The notes: generated by a model not told the origin, from the sequence alone. 64,000 nucleotides of DNA from Thioalkalivibrio thiocyanoxidans ARh2 (GCF_000385215.1 NZ_ARQK01000054.1:1-64000), one strand, 5' to 3'. Positions 40,744 to 51,337 are shown, counted from the first letter of the stretch. A program made the numbers and translations.

Positions 40744-42315
40744 ATGCGCAAGAACCTTCCCGTTACTCAGACCGAGTATTCCCTGGAGGCCCACGGAGAC
40801 CTGATCTCGGCCACCGACGAGAAGGGCCGGATCCGCTATGCCAACGATGACTTCGTGACGGTCAGTGGTTTCGACTGTGAGGAGCTGGAAGGATCGGCCC
40901 ACAACATCGTGCGCCACCCGGACATGCCGGAGGCCGCCTACGCGAATATGTGGGAGACCCTGAAGGCGGACCAGCCCTGGATGGGTATCGTCAAGAATCG
41001 GCGCAAGAACGGTGACCACTACTGGGTGGACGCTTTTGTAACGCCCGCCTACGAGCATGGCCACAAGACCGGTTACGAGTCGGTGCGGGCCATCCCGGAA
41101 CGCGAGCATGTCGCCCGCGCGGAGAAGGTCTATGCCGCGATCAACCGGGGGCGGACCTTTGCGCGGCGCTGGTACCACGGCCTCACCTGTCGTCTCGCGG
41201 GGACGTGGATTATCGGCTTCCTGCTGGCTCTGGCTGCCGTATTCCTCGCCCCTTCGCCGCAAGTCCTGGCCGGCCTGCTGGTGCTGATCTTTGTCGCCGG
41301 CGGCGTGGCGTCGCTGGTCTTCACCTCTGGTATTCGGCAGGCGGTCCATCGCGCCCGCGAGCAGTTCGACAACCCGGTGATGGAGGCGATCTATACCGGG
41401 CGGCGAGACGACAGTGCCTCCCTGGAGCTGATCCAGCACTTCAACGAGGCGAAACTGCGCACGGTACTGGGGCGGATCGAGGACAAGGCCGATGCCGTGG
41501 CCGGTGACGCCCAGGCGATGGCCAGCAGCGTCGACCAGACCGCCTCGGGTGTGGAACGTCAGCAAAACGAGATCGATCAGGTCGCCACCGCGATGAACGA
41601 GATGAGCTCGACCATCCAGGAGATGGCGGGCAATTCCGCGCGCGCGGCCGAGGCGGCCACTCACGCCGAGAAGGAGACCGGGGCCGGGCAGGAGGTCGTA
41701 AACGACACGGTCGCCGTGATCAACCGCATGGCGGCCGAGGTCGAATCCACCGCGGAGAAGCTGGGCAAGCTGGAGGCCAGCACCGAGGAGATCGACAAGA
41801 TCCTGAGCGTGATCCGCGAGATTGCCGAGCAGACCAACCTGCTGGCGCTGAATGCCGCGATCGAGGCCGCCCGTGCGGGCGAGCACGGGCGGGGGTTCGC
41901 GGTGGTAGCCGACGAGGTGCGCTCGCTGTCGCAGCGCACCGACGAGTCCACGGTGACCATCCGCAACATGATCGAGAGCCTGCAGGCTGGCGCGCGCGAG
42001 GCGATGTCGGCGATGCGCGCCAGTCAGGAGCGGGCGGCCGACGGGGTGGAAAAGGCCCAGGCGGCCGGCGACTCGCTGACCACCATCCGCGAGGCCGTCG
42101 CCCAGATCACCGAGATGAATACCCAGATCGCCACGGCGGTCGAGGAACAAAGCGCGGTCTCCGAGGAGATCAACCGCAATGTGACCTCCATCCGCGATGT
42201 CGCCAGCGAAACCGGCTCGGTCTCGGTGCACGCACGCGACGCCAGCGCGCGCATGCAGACCGAGGCCGCCGAATTAAAAGCCCTGATCCAGCGTTTTGAA
42301 CAAAAGGCCGTGTAG
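40744..42315 (+). CDS. Aer-like PAS chemoreceptor
   Basis: 523 residues. The N-terminal PAS domain (about 10-120) has [19 protein letters not shown] and the Aer signature [18 protein letters not shown], suggesting a flavin-based redox or oxygen sensor. Two membrane helices at about 155-195, then the methyl-accepting signalling domain (about 260-523) with the conserved hairpin [20 protein letters not shown]. It signals to CheA/CheW, which are not in the window. The ATG 40744 is preferred; the frame is open 43 codons upstream without a plausible protein. A possible promoter lies in the 188 bases before it. Confidence 0.9.
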   Translation: MRKNLPVTQTEYSLEAHGDLISATDEKGRIRYANDDFVTVSGFDCEELEGSAHNIVRHPDMPEAAYANMWETLKADQPWMGIVKNRRKNGDHYWVDAFVTPAYEHGHKTGYESVRAIPEREHVARAEKVYAAINRGRTFARRWYHGLTCRLAGTWIIGFLLALAAVFLAPSPQVLAGLLVLIFVAGGVASLVFTSGIRQAVHRAREQFDNPVMEAIYTGRRDDSASLELIQHFNEAKLRTVLGRIEDKADAVAGDAQAMASSVDQTASGVERQQNEIDQVATAMNEMSSTIQEMAGNSARAAEAATHAEKETGAGQEVVNDTVAVINRMAAEVESTAEKLGKLEASTEEIDKILSVIREIAEQTNLLALNAAIEAARAGEHGRGFAVVADEVRSLSQRTDESTVTIRNMIESLQAGAREAMSAMRASQERAADGVEKAQAAGDSLTTIREAVAQITEMNTQIATAVEEQSAVSEEINRNVTSIRDVASETGSVSVHARDASARMQTEAAELKALIQRFEQKAV

Positions 42316-42332
42316 AAATTTTATTTACGGGG

Positions 42333-42361
42333 TTGCGAAGGTGAATGTACGCCACTACAAT
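42333..42361 (+). promoter_or_regulatory. putative sigma-70 promoter
   Basis: TTGCGA, 17-base spacer, TACAAT. If used, transcription would start near 42368, giving a leader of nearly 590 bases before mgtE, or a free-standing RNA. Confidence 0.5.
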
Positions 42362-42653
42362 CGCCCCCATCTTGAGTAGCAGAGGTCTGTCAATGGACTG
42401 TTGTCGATGGATGCATGAGCGTCGGGCCGGTGGCCGGTACGAGCGTGCATATCGTTGCCAGCGGGGTCCCGCCACCCGGTAATGCGGTGGTGTCCCCCGG
42501 TGTCAGCGATATGCGTGACTCCGGGGGGTGACAGAACGCCTTCCCCCTAGCGTCCCTCGCGGGCGTTTCCCCAGCCCCCAAGCCCGTGCTGCGCCCGCCC
42601 TTGCGCGTGGCGCGCTGCCCCATGCCGTTCGATGATGTTCCGCCTCTGCCCTT

Positions 42654-42685
42654 AGGGAGACGTGTGATTAAATCAGCGTCTCCCT
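42654..42685. repeat. 32-base palindrome resembling two joined element ends
   Basis: AGGGAGACG and CGTCTCCCT flank a short TGATTAAATCA centre; outer CCCT (42649-42652) and AGGG (42690-42693) extend the stem. On the minus strand it reads AGGGAGACGCTGATTTAAT.., close to the ends of the 15.6-kb element (AGGGAAACACTGATTAAT). It may be a relic of such an element or a strong hairpin. Confidence 0.6.
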
Positions 42686-42952
42686 AGCCAGGGCCGATGC
42701 GTGTATTTCTGTGCGCGTAACGGAAGAAGCCTGAACCAGCAACCAGCAGGAGGTCGCCATGCCAGCGCCTGAAGACGACGACCCCGGGTCTAGATCCGGA
42801 ATATCACTGCGGGGCAGTGAGAAAAGGAAAAGTGTGTTCGTCTCGCTGATGGGGGTTTTGTAAAAGACCGCCACCAGCGGTCACGGGATTCTTTTGTCTT
42901 TTGTAATGCCCCGCGTGCGTTTTTTATTTTTTTAAGCACAAGGAGCATTGCA

Positions 42953-44338
42953 ATGAACGACAAGATTCTGGAAATGATTCATGCCGGTGACGTGGGTGCT
43001 GCCCGCGACGAGGTGATCCATCCGGTCCCGGCCATCACCGCCAACCGCCTGTCGGAACTGGACCCGCGTTCCCGCTTGGTAATCCTCGAGGGTGTGGACA
43101 CCAATGAGCGTCGCGCCATCTTCCTGGCGATGGACGACGAAGAACAGGCGATCCTGTTCGAGCATATGCCCGAGCCGGAGGCCCGCGAGCTGGTGCAGGC
43201 CCTGCCGGCCTACACCCTGGCGCGGTCTCTGACGCTGGTTGGCAAGTCCCTGGCGGACGATCTCCTGGATGCCCTCCCCGGAGCGAAGCGCGACAAGGTG
43301 CGCGCCCTGTGGCGTCAGGACGAAGACACCGTGGCCCGTGTGATGCGTCGCCCGGTGTTCTGGGTGACCCCGGAAGAGACCGTCGGCGAGGTCACTGCCC
43401 GCCTGCGCGACGATCGCAATATGCCGGACGATATCGGGGCGGCGCTGCTGATTACCGATCGCGACCACCACTACCAGGGGCTGGTGCGCCTGGGCCGGAT
43501 GTTCCGCGCGGAGTCCGGCCAGACGGTTGGGGATCTGATCGAATTGGAGGACTTCTACACCACGCCCGACGGCGACAAGGTCGAGGCCGCCCGCCTGCTG
43601 CAGCGCACGGATCTGCCGTATCTGCCGGTGGTGGATGCCGACGGCGTGCTGGTGGGGGTGCTGCGCATCGACGACGCGATGGACGTGCTCGAGGAAGACA
43701 CCTCGGAGGACTTCTACAAGAAGGCCGGGATCGGCGACCTGCTGCACCAGAAGGATGTCGTGCGCTCGGAGAAGCTGACCTCCGGCGGGATCGGCTATGC
43801 GGTCAAGGTACGCATGGCCTTCCTGATGGTGACGCTGGCCGGCGGTCTGGCCGTGGGCGGGGTGATCGACTTCTTCGAGGACACGCTGGCGGCGGTGGTC
43901 GCGCTGGCCATCTTCATCCCTCTGGTGATGGATATGGGCGGCAACGTGGGTACGCAGTCGACCACGATCTTCGCCCGCGGGCTTGCCCTGGGGCATATCA
44001 ATCTGGGGCGTTTCTTTCGCCACCACCTGGTGCGCGAGGGGGGCGTGGGCCTGGCGATGGGGGTGATCATGGCCGTGCTCGCCGGGACCATCGCCTACTT
44101 TTGGCAGGGTGCGCCGAATGATATCCCGCAGCTGGGATTCGTGGTCGGCACGGCGCTGTTTTTCTCGGTGTTCACCGCCTCGATCCTGGGCTTCCTGCTG
44201 CCCTGGGTACTGCTGAAGATCGGAGTGGACCATGCACCGGGCGCGGATCCGTTCATCACCACTATCAAGGATTTTACCGGTCTGGCTGTGTACTTCGGCA
44301 TGGCTGCCTGGCTGCTGAGTGCGCACATGCCGGCCTGA
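42953..44338 (+). CDS. mgtE: MgtE magnesium transporter
   Basis: 461 residues. N-terminal helical domain (1-125), two CBS domains (about 130-250) that sense cytosolic Mg2+, then five membrane helices (about 280-460). IPLVMDMGGNVGTQSTT corresponds to the conserved pore segment. It is a Mg2+-gated channel. It begins right after a T-rich run and the site AAGGAG. The long structured region upstream suggests control at the RNA level. Confidence 0.93.
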   Translation: MNDKILEMIHAGDVGAARDEVIHPVPAITANRLSELDPRSRLVILEGVDTNERRAIFLAMDDEEQAILFEHMPEPEARELVQALPAYTLARSLTLVGKSLADDLLDALPGAKRDKVRALWRQDEDTVARVMRRPVFWVTPEETVGEVTARLRDDRNMPDDIGAALLITDRDHHYQGLVRLGRMFRAESGQTVGDLIELEDFYTTPDGDKVEAARLLQRTDLPYLPVVDADGVLVGVLRIDDAMDVLEEDTSEDFYKKAGIGDLLHQKDVVRSEKLTSGGIGYAVKVRMAFLMVTLAGGLAVGGVIDFFEDTLAAVVALAIFIPLVMDMGGNVGTQSTTIFARGLALGHINLGRFFRHHLVREGGVGLAMGVIMAVLAGTIAYFWQGAPNDIPQLGFVVGTALFFSVFTASILGFLLPWVLLKIGVDHAPGADPFITTIKDFTGLAVYFGMAAWLLSAHMPA

Positions 44339-44421
44339 ATGCCGGGGAACCCGAGTCATGTTGCCGGAGACAGAATCCGGCAACACGCCTGCAAAGAACG
44401 ATTGAGCAAAGAGGAATCGAC

Positions 44422-45078
44422 ATGAACCATCGCAACTTCCATCGCGGCGTGCTGGCCGCCACCGTGGCCGGAGTCTTCGCCTTCGGTGTGCCGGCCACTC
44501 AAGCCACCGAGGCCGAATTCAACATCGGCGTGTTCACCGACTACATCGACGACGGTGCCTCCAAATCCGACAACGACCCGGTGGTGCAGGGGGGCTTCGA
44601 GCTGGGCTTCCCCACCGGCGTGTTCACCGGTGTGCAGGCCTCCAGCCTTGGCAGTGGCCGTGGCACCGAGATCGTCCCGTTCGTCGGCTATGGCTTCGAT
44701 GCCGGGCCGATCGGCATCGAGTTCGGCTACGAGTACTCCCACCACTCCAGTCTGAAGGACGAAGACGAGGGCGAGCTGTTCCTGGGCGCCGACTGGGGGC
44801 CGCTGTTCGCCGAGGTGGCGTATGTCGCGCACGCTGATGACCGTGACGCCGAGGGCAGCCGCGTGTGGTTCGCCGGCGCCGGGCACGAGGTCGCTCCACG
44901 CACCGAGCTCTTCGGCGGGGTGGGCTATGACGATCCGGCTGACGACAACGGTGCGAAGTTCTGGGAGCTGGGCGCGGCGCACGCGACCGACTTCGGCACT
45001 TTCTCGCTGACCTACGCCTCTCGCGACGAGAGCGGTGCGCAGCACCTGCTGGTGGGCGGTTACAGCGTTCACTTCTGA
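44422..45078 (+). CDS. TorF/Gcw_chp-type putative porin
   Basis: 218 residues with a signal peptide (1-29, ending TQATE). The mature protein is a run of short amphipathic beta strands, starting FNIGVFTDYIDDGASKSDNDPVVQGGFELGF, the hallmark of the TorF/Gcw_chp family of small outer-membrane proteins, and ending YSVHF, a typical outer-membrane C-terminal aromatic. The transported solute is unknown. It is 83 bases after mgtE and could be co-transcribed. Confidence 0.8.
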   Translation: MNHRNFHRGVLAATVAGVFAFGVPATQATEAEFNIGVFTDYIDDGASKSDNDPVVQGGFELGFPTGVFTGVQASSLGSGRGTEIVPFVGYGFDAGPIGIEFGYEYSHHSSLKDEDEGELFLGADWGPLFAEVAYVAHADDRDAEGSRVWFAGAGHEVAPRTELFGGVGYDDPADDNGAKFWELGAAHATDFGTFSLTYASRDESGAQHLLVGGYSVHF

Positions 45079-45168
45079 TGCCCTGACGTGCGTTGCGTCT
45101 GCAGGGCCAGCCCGGACGCCGCCGCGCAGCGGTGATCCGGGATCTGTGGTCTAGGTTAAACGCCGGGG

Positions 45169-45200
45169 ATCCCGGCCCTTCGCTTCGCTGCGGCCGGGAT
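45169..45200. terminator. hairpin between the porin gene and ispG
   Basis: ATCCCGGCC (45169-45177) with GGCCGGGAT (45192-45200), 14-base loop. No strong T tract on either side. It lies between converging genes. Confidence 0.55.
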
Positions 45201-45220
45201 GAGGCCGTACGGGTGCCGCG

Positions 45221-46447
<1,227 letters not shown>

Positions 46448-46559
46448 GTCGAGGGTGCGGGCGCGTCAATTCGGTGCGCGGAGTGTAACGCAGGCCCCGC
46501 CCGCTGCCGAGACGCCGCAGGCGCGACGGGGTTGCCGGGGGTGCAACGGGTGCCCGGGT

Positions 46560-47654
46560 TCACGGATTCAGGGCCGCCTTCCACGGCTGGAAGGTCTTGT
46601 CGATCGATTCGCGGCTGGCCGCGTGGCGTGCCTCGACATGCTCGGCGATGGACTGCTGCCAGGTTAGGCGGGTCTCGGTGTGCAGGGCGTGCAGGGCCTC
46701 GTGCAGGGCGGCCTCGAGATCCTCGCGGTGGCGCGCCTCGTCGATGCGTAGCAGCACCCAGTCGGTCCCGACCCAGGCCGCGCCGGCGGCCGCGATCCCG
46801 CAGCCGAGCGAGACCGGGCCGCTCCAGGCACAGACCCCCGCGCCCAGGGCCCCCGCGCGCCCGGCCCGGGTCAGTGCCGCGGCGCCACTGCGCGCGGCCT
46901 GGGCCGCCAGCCGGGCCTGCACCGCACGGGCGATCAGCGGGGTGGCCAGCCCGGTCCCGGCGGCGGCCGTGGCCGCCAGGCCCGCGCGCTGTTCCAGTCG
47001 GGCGAGATCCGCATCCATAGCGCGGGCCAGTTGCTGGGCCCGTTCGATGCGCGCGTGCTGTTCGATCGGGGACTGCAGGGCGGCCGGCGTGGCGGGTACG
47101 CGGGCGTCGGCCATCTCGCGCGTCAGGGCGATGCGCCAGGCATCCCGGACCTTGCGCTGATCCTCGTCCAGGCCCCATTGCGCCCGTTCGGCCAGCGCCT
47201 GCAGGGGGCCGTCCCAGAGGTCTTCCGGCAGGAGCCGGTCGCGCAGGGCCCGTGTGGCCGCGTCGTCTTCGGCCGTGCCCAGCCACTGGGCACCGCGGAG
47301 CAACAGGCGCTGATATTCCGCGCCCAGCGAGAAGTACCAGTCCGCGACCTCGGGCACGCGGTCGTGCAGGGTCTGGAAGTGCCGGTCCAGTTGGTGATCG
47401 ATTCGGGTCTGCCACTGGCTTCGGACCTGCTCGTCTCCGGCCTCCAGCCACTCCAGCGAGAAGCGCTCCAGGCGGCTCAGTCGGTCGCGGTCGAGCCGAT
47501 AGCGCTCGCCCTCGAACTCTAGTTCGACATGCGCCTGGTCATCCCACTGGCGTGCTTCGTGGAGATCGACCTGGGCCAGGAATGCGGCCGCCGCGAGGGC
47601 GGTCAGCGCGAACCAGACCAGAGTCCGCAGGAGCCTACGGTTGCGCGGGCTCAT
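46560..47654 (-). CDS. unknown membrane-anchored helical protein
   Basis: 364 residues from MSPRNRRLLRTLVW at 47654; the frame is open to 47684. One N-terminal membrane helix (about 9-26), a charged helical domain (30-190) rich in Arg/Glu/Leu/Trp, then an Ala/Gly-rich hydrophobic region (about 220-290, including GAGVCAWSGPVSLGCGIAAA) that could form one or two membrane hairpins, and a charged C-terminal helix. No family is recognised. It overlaps the end of the upstream gene by 20 bases, so the two are coupled. Codon and GC use are like the neighbours. Confidence 0.7.
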   Translation of the reverse strand: MSPRNRRLLRTLVWFALTALAAAAFLAQVDLHEARQWDDQAHVELEFEGERYRLDRDRLSRLERFSLEWLEAGDEQVRSQWQTRIDHQLDRHFQTLHDRVPEVADWYFSLGAEYQRLLLRGAQWLGTAEDDAATRALRDRLLPEDLWDGPLQALAERAQWGLDEDQRKVRDAWRIALTREMADARVPATPAALQSPIEQHARIERAQQLARAMDADLARLEQRAGLAATAAAGTGLATPLIARAVQARLAAQAARSGAAALTRAGRAGALGAGVCAWSGPVSLGCGIAAAGAAWVGTDWVLLRIDEARHREDLEAALHEALHALHTETRLTWQQSIAEHVEARHAASRESIDKTFQPWKAALNP

Positions 47655-48465
47655 CGCCGGGATCGCGGGGCGGGAACAGACCATTGGCCAGCAGCAGGAA
47701 ACCGACCGCCAGGAATGCCTGTTCGATCAGCAGAAGCGACCAGGCCACCAGCACCGGCAGTGGCTGGGCGCCGGGCGGCAGCCACTGCTGGCCGAGCCAC
47801 AGGCGCAGCCCGTCCTGGGCCGCGGCCAGCTGCAGCCCCACTTCCAGTACGGCGCTGCGGGCCCCCTCGTGTTCCACCATGAACCAGATCACCTGTTCCA
47901 GTGAGGTGCCGGACAGATCCGGATACCAGCCACGCAGGGCCAGCACCAGCAAAGCCAGCGTCATCCCGACGCCGGTGATCCACAAGGCGCCGCGCCGGGC
48001 CAGCTCCGGGGCCAGCCGCGGATGCGCATGACCGGCGACCAGACGGGCCAAGGCGGCCTCCAGTACGACCAGTGCCAGCGCGCCCGCGACCAGGACCGCC
48101 CACACCGCCGGGGTCTGGATGCGGGCCAGCGCCAGCACCAGAAGCCCGCCCAGCAGGGCACCCACAAGCAGGTGACGCAGCGCCATCAACGGGCCCCCGC
48201 GCAGGCGTTCGCTCCACGGGCTGCCCGCATCCAGGTAGCCGCGCAGAAAGGCGGCTCGGCGCAGCCGGTGGCGGCGAAAGCCGCCGTAGCCGATCAGCAG
48301 GGTCGCCCCGATCCACAGGGCCAGGATCACCGCCTCGGGCGCCACGCGCAGGTTCAGGTGCAAAAGCCACAGGCCGATCAGCAGGAGCACCAGCGTGAAC
48401 AGCTGGCGGGCGGCGGTGGCCGGCGCCCGGGTGGGCGCCGTGGCGGTGGGGACAGTGGCGGACAT
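47635..48465 (-). CDS. unknown polytopic membrane protein
   Basis: 276 residues with about six hydrophobic helices (near 20-40, 45-60, 95-112, 118-140, 165-180, 235-260). A short periplasmic or cytoplasmic stretch with EQVIWFMVEHEGARSAVLEVGLQLAAAQDGLR lies at about 190-225. No family is recognised. Located directly upstream of, and overlapping with, the preceding entry's gene; the pair may form one membrane complex. It is divergent from the retropepsin-like gene, with 107 bases between. Confidence 0.7.
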   Translation of the reverse strand: MSATVPTATAPTRAPATAARQLFTLVLLLIGLWLLHLNLRVAPEAVILALWIGATLLIGYGGFRRHRLRRAAFLRGYLDAGSPWSERLRGGPLMALRHLLVGALLGGLLVLALARIQTPAVWAVLVAGALALVVLEAALARLVAGHAHPRLAPELARRGALWITGVGMTLALLVLALRGWYPDLSGTSLEQVIWFMVEHEGARSAVLEVGLQLAAAQDGLRLWLGQQWLPPGAQPLPVLVAWSLLLIEQAFLAVGFLLLANGLFPPRDPGDEPAQP

Positions 48466-48572
48466 GCGGGGCTCCGCAAAGAATGTCTCCCGATGGTAGC
48501 AAGCGTCGGCATCGCGTGATGCAGGAAGAAGCCGTTCTGGTGCGATTCAGGCGGTCAGGGTATAACCGGGGC

Positions 48573-49211
48573 ATGCCACACATCGCCGTCATCATTGTGC
48601 TTTGTCTGCTCGCCGCGCCGGTCGCGGCGGAGGACTGGCAGCTGCATGCCGTGTTCGGCAATCAGGTCGTGCTGTCGATCGACGGCGAGCGCGCCCTGGT
48701 CGGCGAGGGGGAGATCGGGCCGGGCGGGGTGCGGGTGCTGCGCATCTCCGGCAGTGGGGCGGTGGTCGAGCGCGACGGCGATCGCCGCGAACTGCAGGTA
48801 GAACGGCGCCCCCGCGGCGCCGGTGCCCCCCAGTCCGATCGGCGTGGCGCCGGGGTCACCGTACATCGGGATTCGGCGGGCGAGCACGCGGTTACCGGCG
48901 GGGTCAATGGCCAGGCGGTGACGTTCGTGATCGATCCCGAGGGCGAGTCGGTACTGCTGCGCGAGCGCGATGCCCGGCGCTCGGGCCTGGATCCCGACCG
49001 TGGGGAGTCGGTCCGGGTCGAACGCGCACGCGGGATAGTGACGGGGTACTCATTGCGCGTTGATCGCCTGCAGCTGGGGCATCTGGCCCGCGATGACGTG
49101 CCGGTGATCGTCCTTGCGGACGACGACCTGCCGCGGTCGCGGCTGGGCCAGGCGTTCCTGGACGCCTTCGAGGTCGAGTTCGACGGCGGGGCCTACACCA
49201 TCCGGCCGTAA
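48573..49211 (+). CDS. exported degenerate retropepsin-like protein
   Basis: 212 residues with a signal peptide (1-19, ending PVAAE). A variable N-terminal half is followed by a retropepsin-like domain (about 105-212): GGVNGQAVTFVID at the first strand and LGQAFLDAFEVEFDGG at the end, as in the single-chain clan AA aspartic proteases of proteobacteria. The catalytic DTG/DTGAT motif reads D121-P-E-G-E-S, so the Asp is kept but the T-G that shapes the active site is lost; it is probably not a normal protease. The start at 48573 gives a clean signal peptide; the frame extends 30 codons upstream. Confidence 0.7.
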   Translation: MPHIAVIIVLCLLAAPVAAEDWQLHAVFGNQVVLSIDGERALVGEGEIGPGGVRVLRISGSGAVVERDGDRRELQVERRPRGAGAPQSDRRGAGVTVHRDSAGEHAVTGGVNGQAVTFVIDPEGESVLLRERDARRSGLDPDRGESVRVERARGIVTGYSLRVDRLQLGHLARDDVPVIVLADDDLPRSRLGQAFLDAFEVEFDGGAYTIRP

Positions 49212-49272
49212 GCTCAAAAACTGTCGAATGGATTCGCGTTAGGATGCGCCAAACCATGACCTCTGGTCCCCT

Positions 49273-50607
49273 ATGCCGCTGATCCGGCGTCACCCCGTCG
49301 ATGCCCCCGCCCCGCGCCGCGAGATCTTCGGCTGGGCGATGTTCGACTTCGCCAACCAGGCCTACACGCTGCTGATCATCACCGTGATCTTCGGCGATCT
49401 GTTTACTCGCATTATCGTCGGCGACGGGCCCGACTACCGCCTGGGCAATTTCCTGTGGAGTTTTGCACTGGCGACCAGCTACGCGATGGTGGTGATCGCC
49501 GCACCGTTTGCCGGTGCGGTGATGGACGCCACAGCCTCGCGCAAGCGCTTCCTGATGGCCTCCTGGATGCTGACCGTGGTGACCACTGGCCTGCTGTACT
49601 TCGTCGAGCCGGGGCTGGTGATCTTCGGTATGGCGCTGATCATCGCCTCCAACTTCGGCTACGCGATCGGCGAGTCCTTTATCGCCAGCTTCCTGCCCAG
49701 CCTCGGGCCGCCGGAGAAGCTTGGCTGGATCTCGGGGCTTGGCTGGGGCATGGGGTATCTCGGCGGGCTGGTCGCCACCGCCTTCGCCCTGGGGCTCCTG
49801 GGCGAGGTCAGCGAGGGGAACTTCGAGCGCATCCGCTGGGTGGGGCCGTTCGCCGCGGCCTTCTTCCTGCTCTCGGCGATCCCGACCTTCCTGTTCCTGA
49901 AGGAGCGCGGCACACGCCGGCGCATGCGCCGACGGCTGCAGCTGGGGCTTGGCTGGCGCCGGGTGCGCGAGTCGCTGGTTACGCTGGGTCAGCGCCGCGA
50001 GCTGCGCGCGCTGTATGTGTCCATCTTCTTCATGATGGCCGGGATCTTCATCATCATTTCCTTCACGTTCATTTACGGCGCGCAGGTGATCGAGTGGGAC
50101 GAGCCCGTGCGCATCGCGATGTTCGTGATCACTCAGATCACGGCGATCATCGGTGCGATCGGTTTTGGCTTCCTGATGGACCGGGTTGGCCCGGTGCGTA
50201 TCTACCGCATCACCCTGGCGCTGTGGGCGCTGGCGGTGCTGGCAATCTTCGGTACCACGACCATCGCGCAGTGGTTGAGCGCGCTGCTTGGCCATCCGGT
50301 GGAGGCGCAGATGGTGTTTCTCGGGGTCGGCATCCTTGCCGGTCTTTGTCTGGGGTCCGCGCAGTCGGCCGGGCGCGCGCTGGTGGGCATGATGGTCCCG
50401 GTGCGCGAGGCCGGGCGCTGGTTCGGGTTCTGGGCCCTGTCGGCGCGCGCGGCCGCGATCTTTGGCCTCGCCGGGATCGGCCTGCTGCAGGCCTGGCTGG
50501 GCCTGGCCAACGCAATCCTGTTCTGTCTGTTCCTGTTCGTGGCCGCGCTGCTGGCCTCGATCCCGGTGCGTCTCCCGCAGCGCGCTCGGGCAACCCGGAC
50601 GGCTTGA
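49273..50607 (+). CDS. UMF1-family MFS transporter
   Basis: 444 residues with twelve predicted membrane helices. The N-terminal EIFGWAMFDFANQAYTLLI is the UMF1/Atg22-like signature, followed by APFAGAVMDATASRKRFL and IGESFIASFLPSLG. A basic cytoplasmic loop near residue 215 (RRRMRRRLQLGLGWRR) separates the halves. The family is linked to export of amino acids or unknown small molecules. Convergent with the MarC gene. Confidence 0.88.
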   Translation: MPLIRRHPVDAPAPRREIFGWAMFDFANQAYTLLIITVIFGDLFTRIIVGDGPDYRLGNFLWSFALATSYAMVVIAAPFAGAVMDATASRKRFLMASWMLTVVTTGLLYFVEPGLVIFGMALIIASNFGYAIGESFIASFLPSLGPPEKLGWISGLGWGMGYLGGLVATAFALGLLGEVSEGNFERIRWVGPFAAAFFLLSAIPTFLFLKERGTRRRMRRRLQLGLGWRRVRESLVTLGQRRELRALYVSIFFMMAGIFIIISFTFIYGAQVIEWDEPVRIAMFVITQITAIIGAIGFGFLMDRVGPVRIYRITLALWALAVLAIFGTTTIAQWLSALLGHPVEAQMVFLGVGILAGLCLGSAQSAGRALVGMMVPVREAGRWFGFWALSARAAAIFGLAGIGLLQAWLGLANAILFCLFLFVAALLASIPVRLPQRARATRTA

Positions 50608-50629
50608 GTGGGCCGGTACGAGTGGCCGA

Positions 50630-51337
50630 CTAGTCTTGGTCACGCGCCGGGATGCGCGGGTCCTCCACCTCGGTTTCGTCCAGCAACTCGGTGTCCAGCA
50701 TGAAGCCGATCGCGGCATCGCTGATGCCGTTGATCACGAACTGCACGGCCAGTACTGCGAGGATCAGGCCGAAGACCTTGGTCAGGATGTCCTTCCCGGT
50801 GTCGCCCAGGTACTGGACGATGTAGCGCGAATAGATCATCGCGTAGTAGCAGGCGACCATGCAGGCCAGCACGCCGAGGAACACGAGCCCCGTGTGGTAG
50901 ACCGTCGGGGCCTCGCTGGTCAGGATCATTACCGTGGCGATCGCGCCCGGGCCGCTCATGAACGGGATCGCCAGCGGGATCACCGAGATGTCCTCGGTCA
51001 CCTGCCCCTTGTCGGCCTTGACCTCCTCGGCGGTCTCCTTTTCGGTCGCCCCCTTCTGCCGGATCATGCCGATCGCGATGCCGAACAGGATGATGCCGCC
51101 CGCGATGCGAAACGCGGCCAGGGTGATGCCGAACAGCTGGAAGATCACCCCGCCCAGCAGGGCAAACGCGAACAGCAAGGAGGTGGCTACCTTCACCGAG
51201 CGCATCGCGATCGCCCGGCGCTTCTCCTCCGAGGCGCGTGGCAGCATTGCCGTGAAGATGAATGCCGTCGTCAGCGGGTTCACGATCACGAACACCGCCA
51301 GGAAGGTGACGACCAGGTATTCCAGCAATACGAGCAT
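50630..51337 (-). CDS. MarC-family integral membrane protein
   Basis: 235 residues, six membrane helices. FLAVFVIVNPLTTAFIF, RIAGGIILFGIAIGMI and IPLAIPFMSGPGAIATVMIL are the MarC/UPF0056 repeats. Function unknown; despite the name it has no proven role in antibiotic resistance. The C-terminal tail is acidic (ELLDETEVEDPRIPARDQD). Single gene. Confidence 0.88.
   Translation of the reverse strand: MLVLLEYLVVTFLAVFVIVNPLTTAFIFTAMLPRASEEKRRAIAMRSVKVATSLLFAFALLGGVIFQLFGITLAAFRIAGGIILFGIAIGMIRQKGATEKETAEEVKADKGQVTEDISVIPLAIPFMSGPGAIATVMILTSEAPTVYHTGLVFLGVLACMVACYYAMIYSRYIVQYLGDTGKDILTKVFGLILAVLAVQFVINGISDAAIGFMLDTELLDETEVEDPRIPARDQD

Larger units (their letters stand above)
42316..42952 (+). other. 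637-base structured non-coding region upstream of mgtE
   Basis: No gene is supported here. It contains: a promoter candidate TTGCGA (42333-42338), 17 bases, TACAAT (42356-42361); a long-range stem GCATATCG (42447-42454) with CGATATGC (42507-42514) enclosing a GC-rich arm with CCACC/GGTGG; a 32-base palindrome (42654-42685); a CACTG-CGGGG-CAGTG hairpin near 42805; a GACCGC-CACCA-GCGGTC hairpin (42867-42883); and a T-rich run (42919-42933) just before the AAGGAG site of mgtE. It may be a long 5' leader of mgtE or a separate small RNA. Confidence 0.55.

Noticed and set aside
38220-42315. Sigma-28 promoters for the motility genes
   Set aside because: No TAAA-N15-GCCGATAA-like pair was found before motA, the HDOD gene or the receptor gene.
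42316-42952. M-box, cobalamin, TPP or fluoride riboswitch before mgtE
   Set aside because: The conserved core sequences of these classes could not be found; only unspecific stems were seen.
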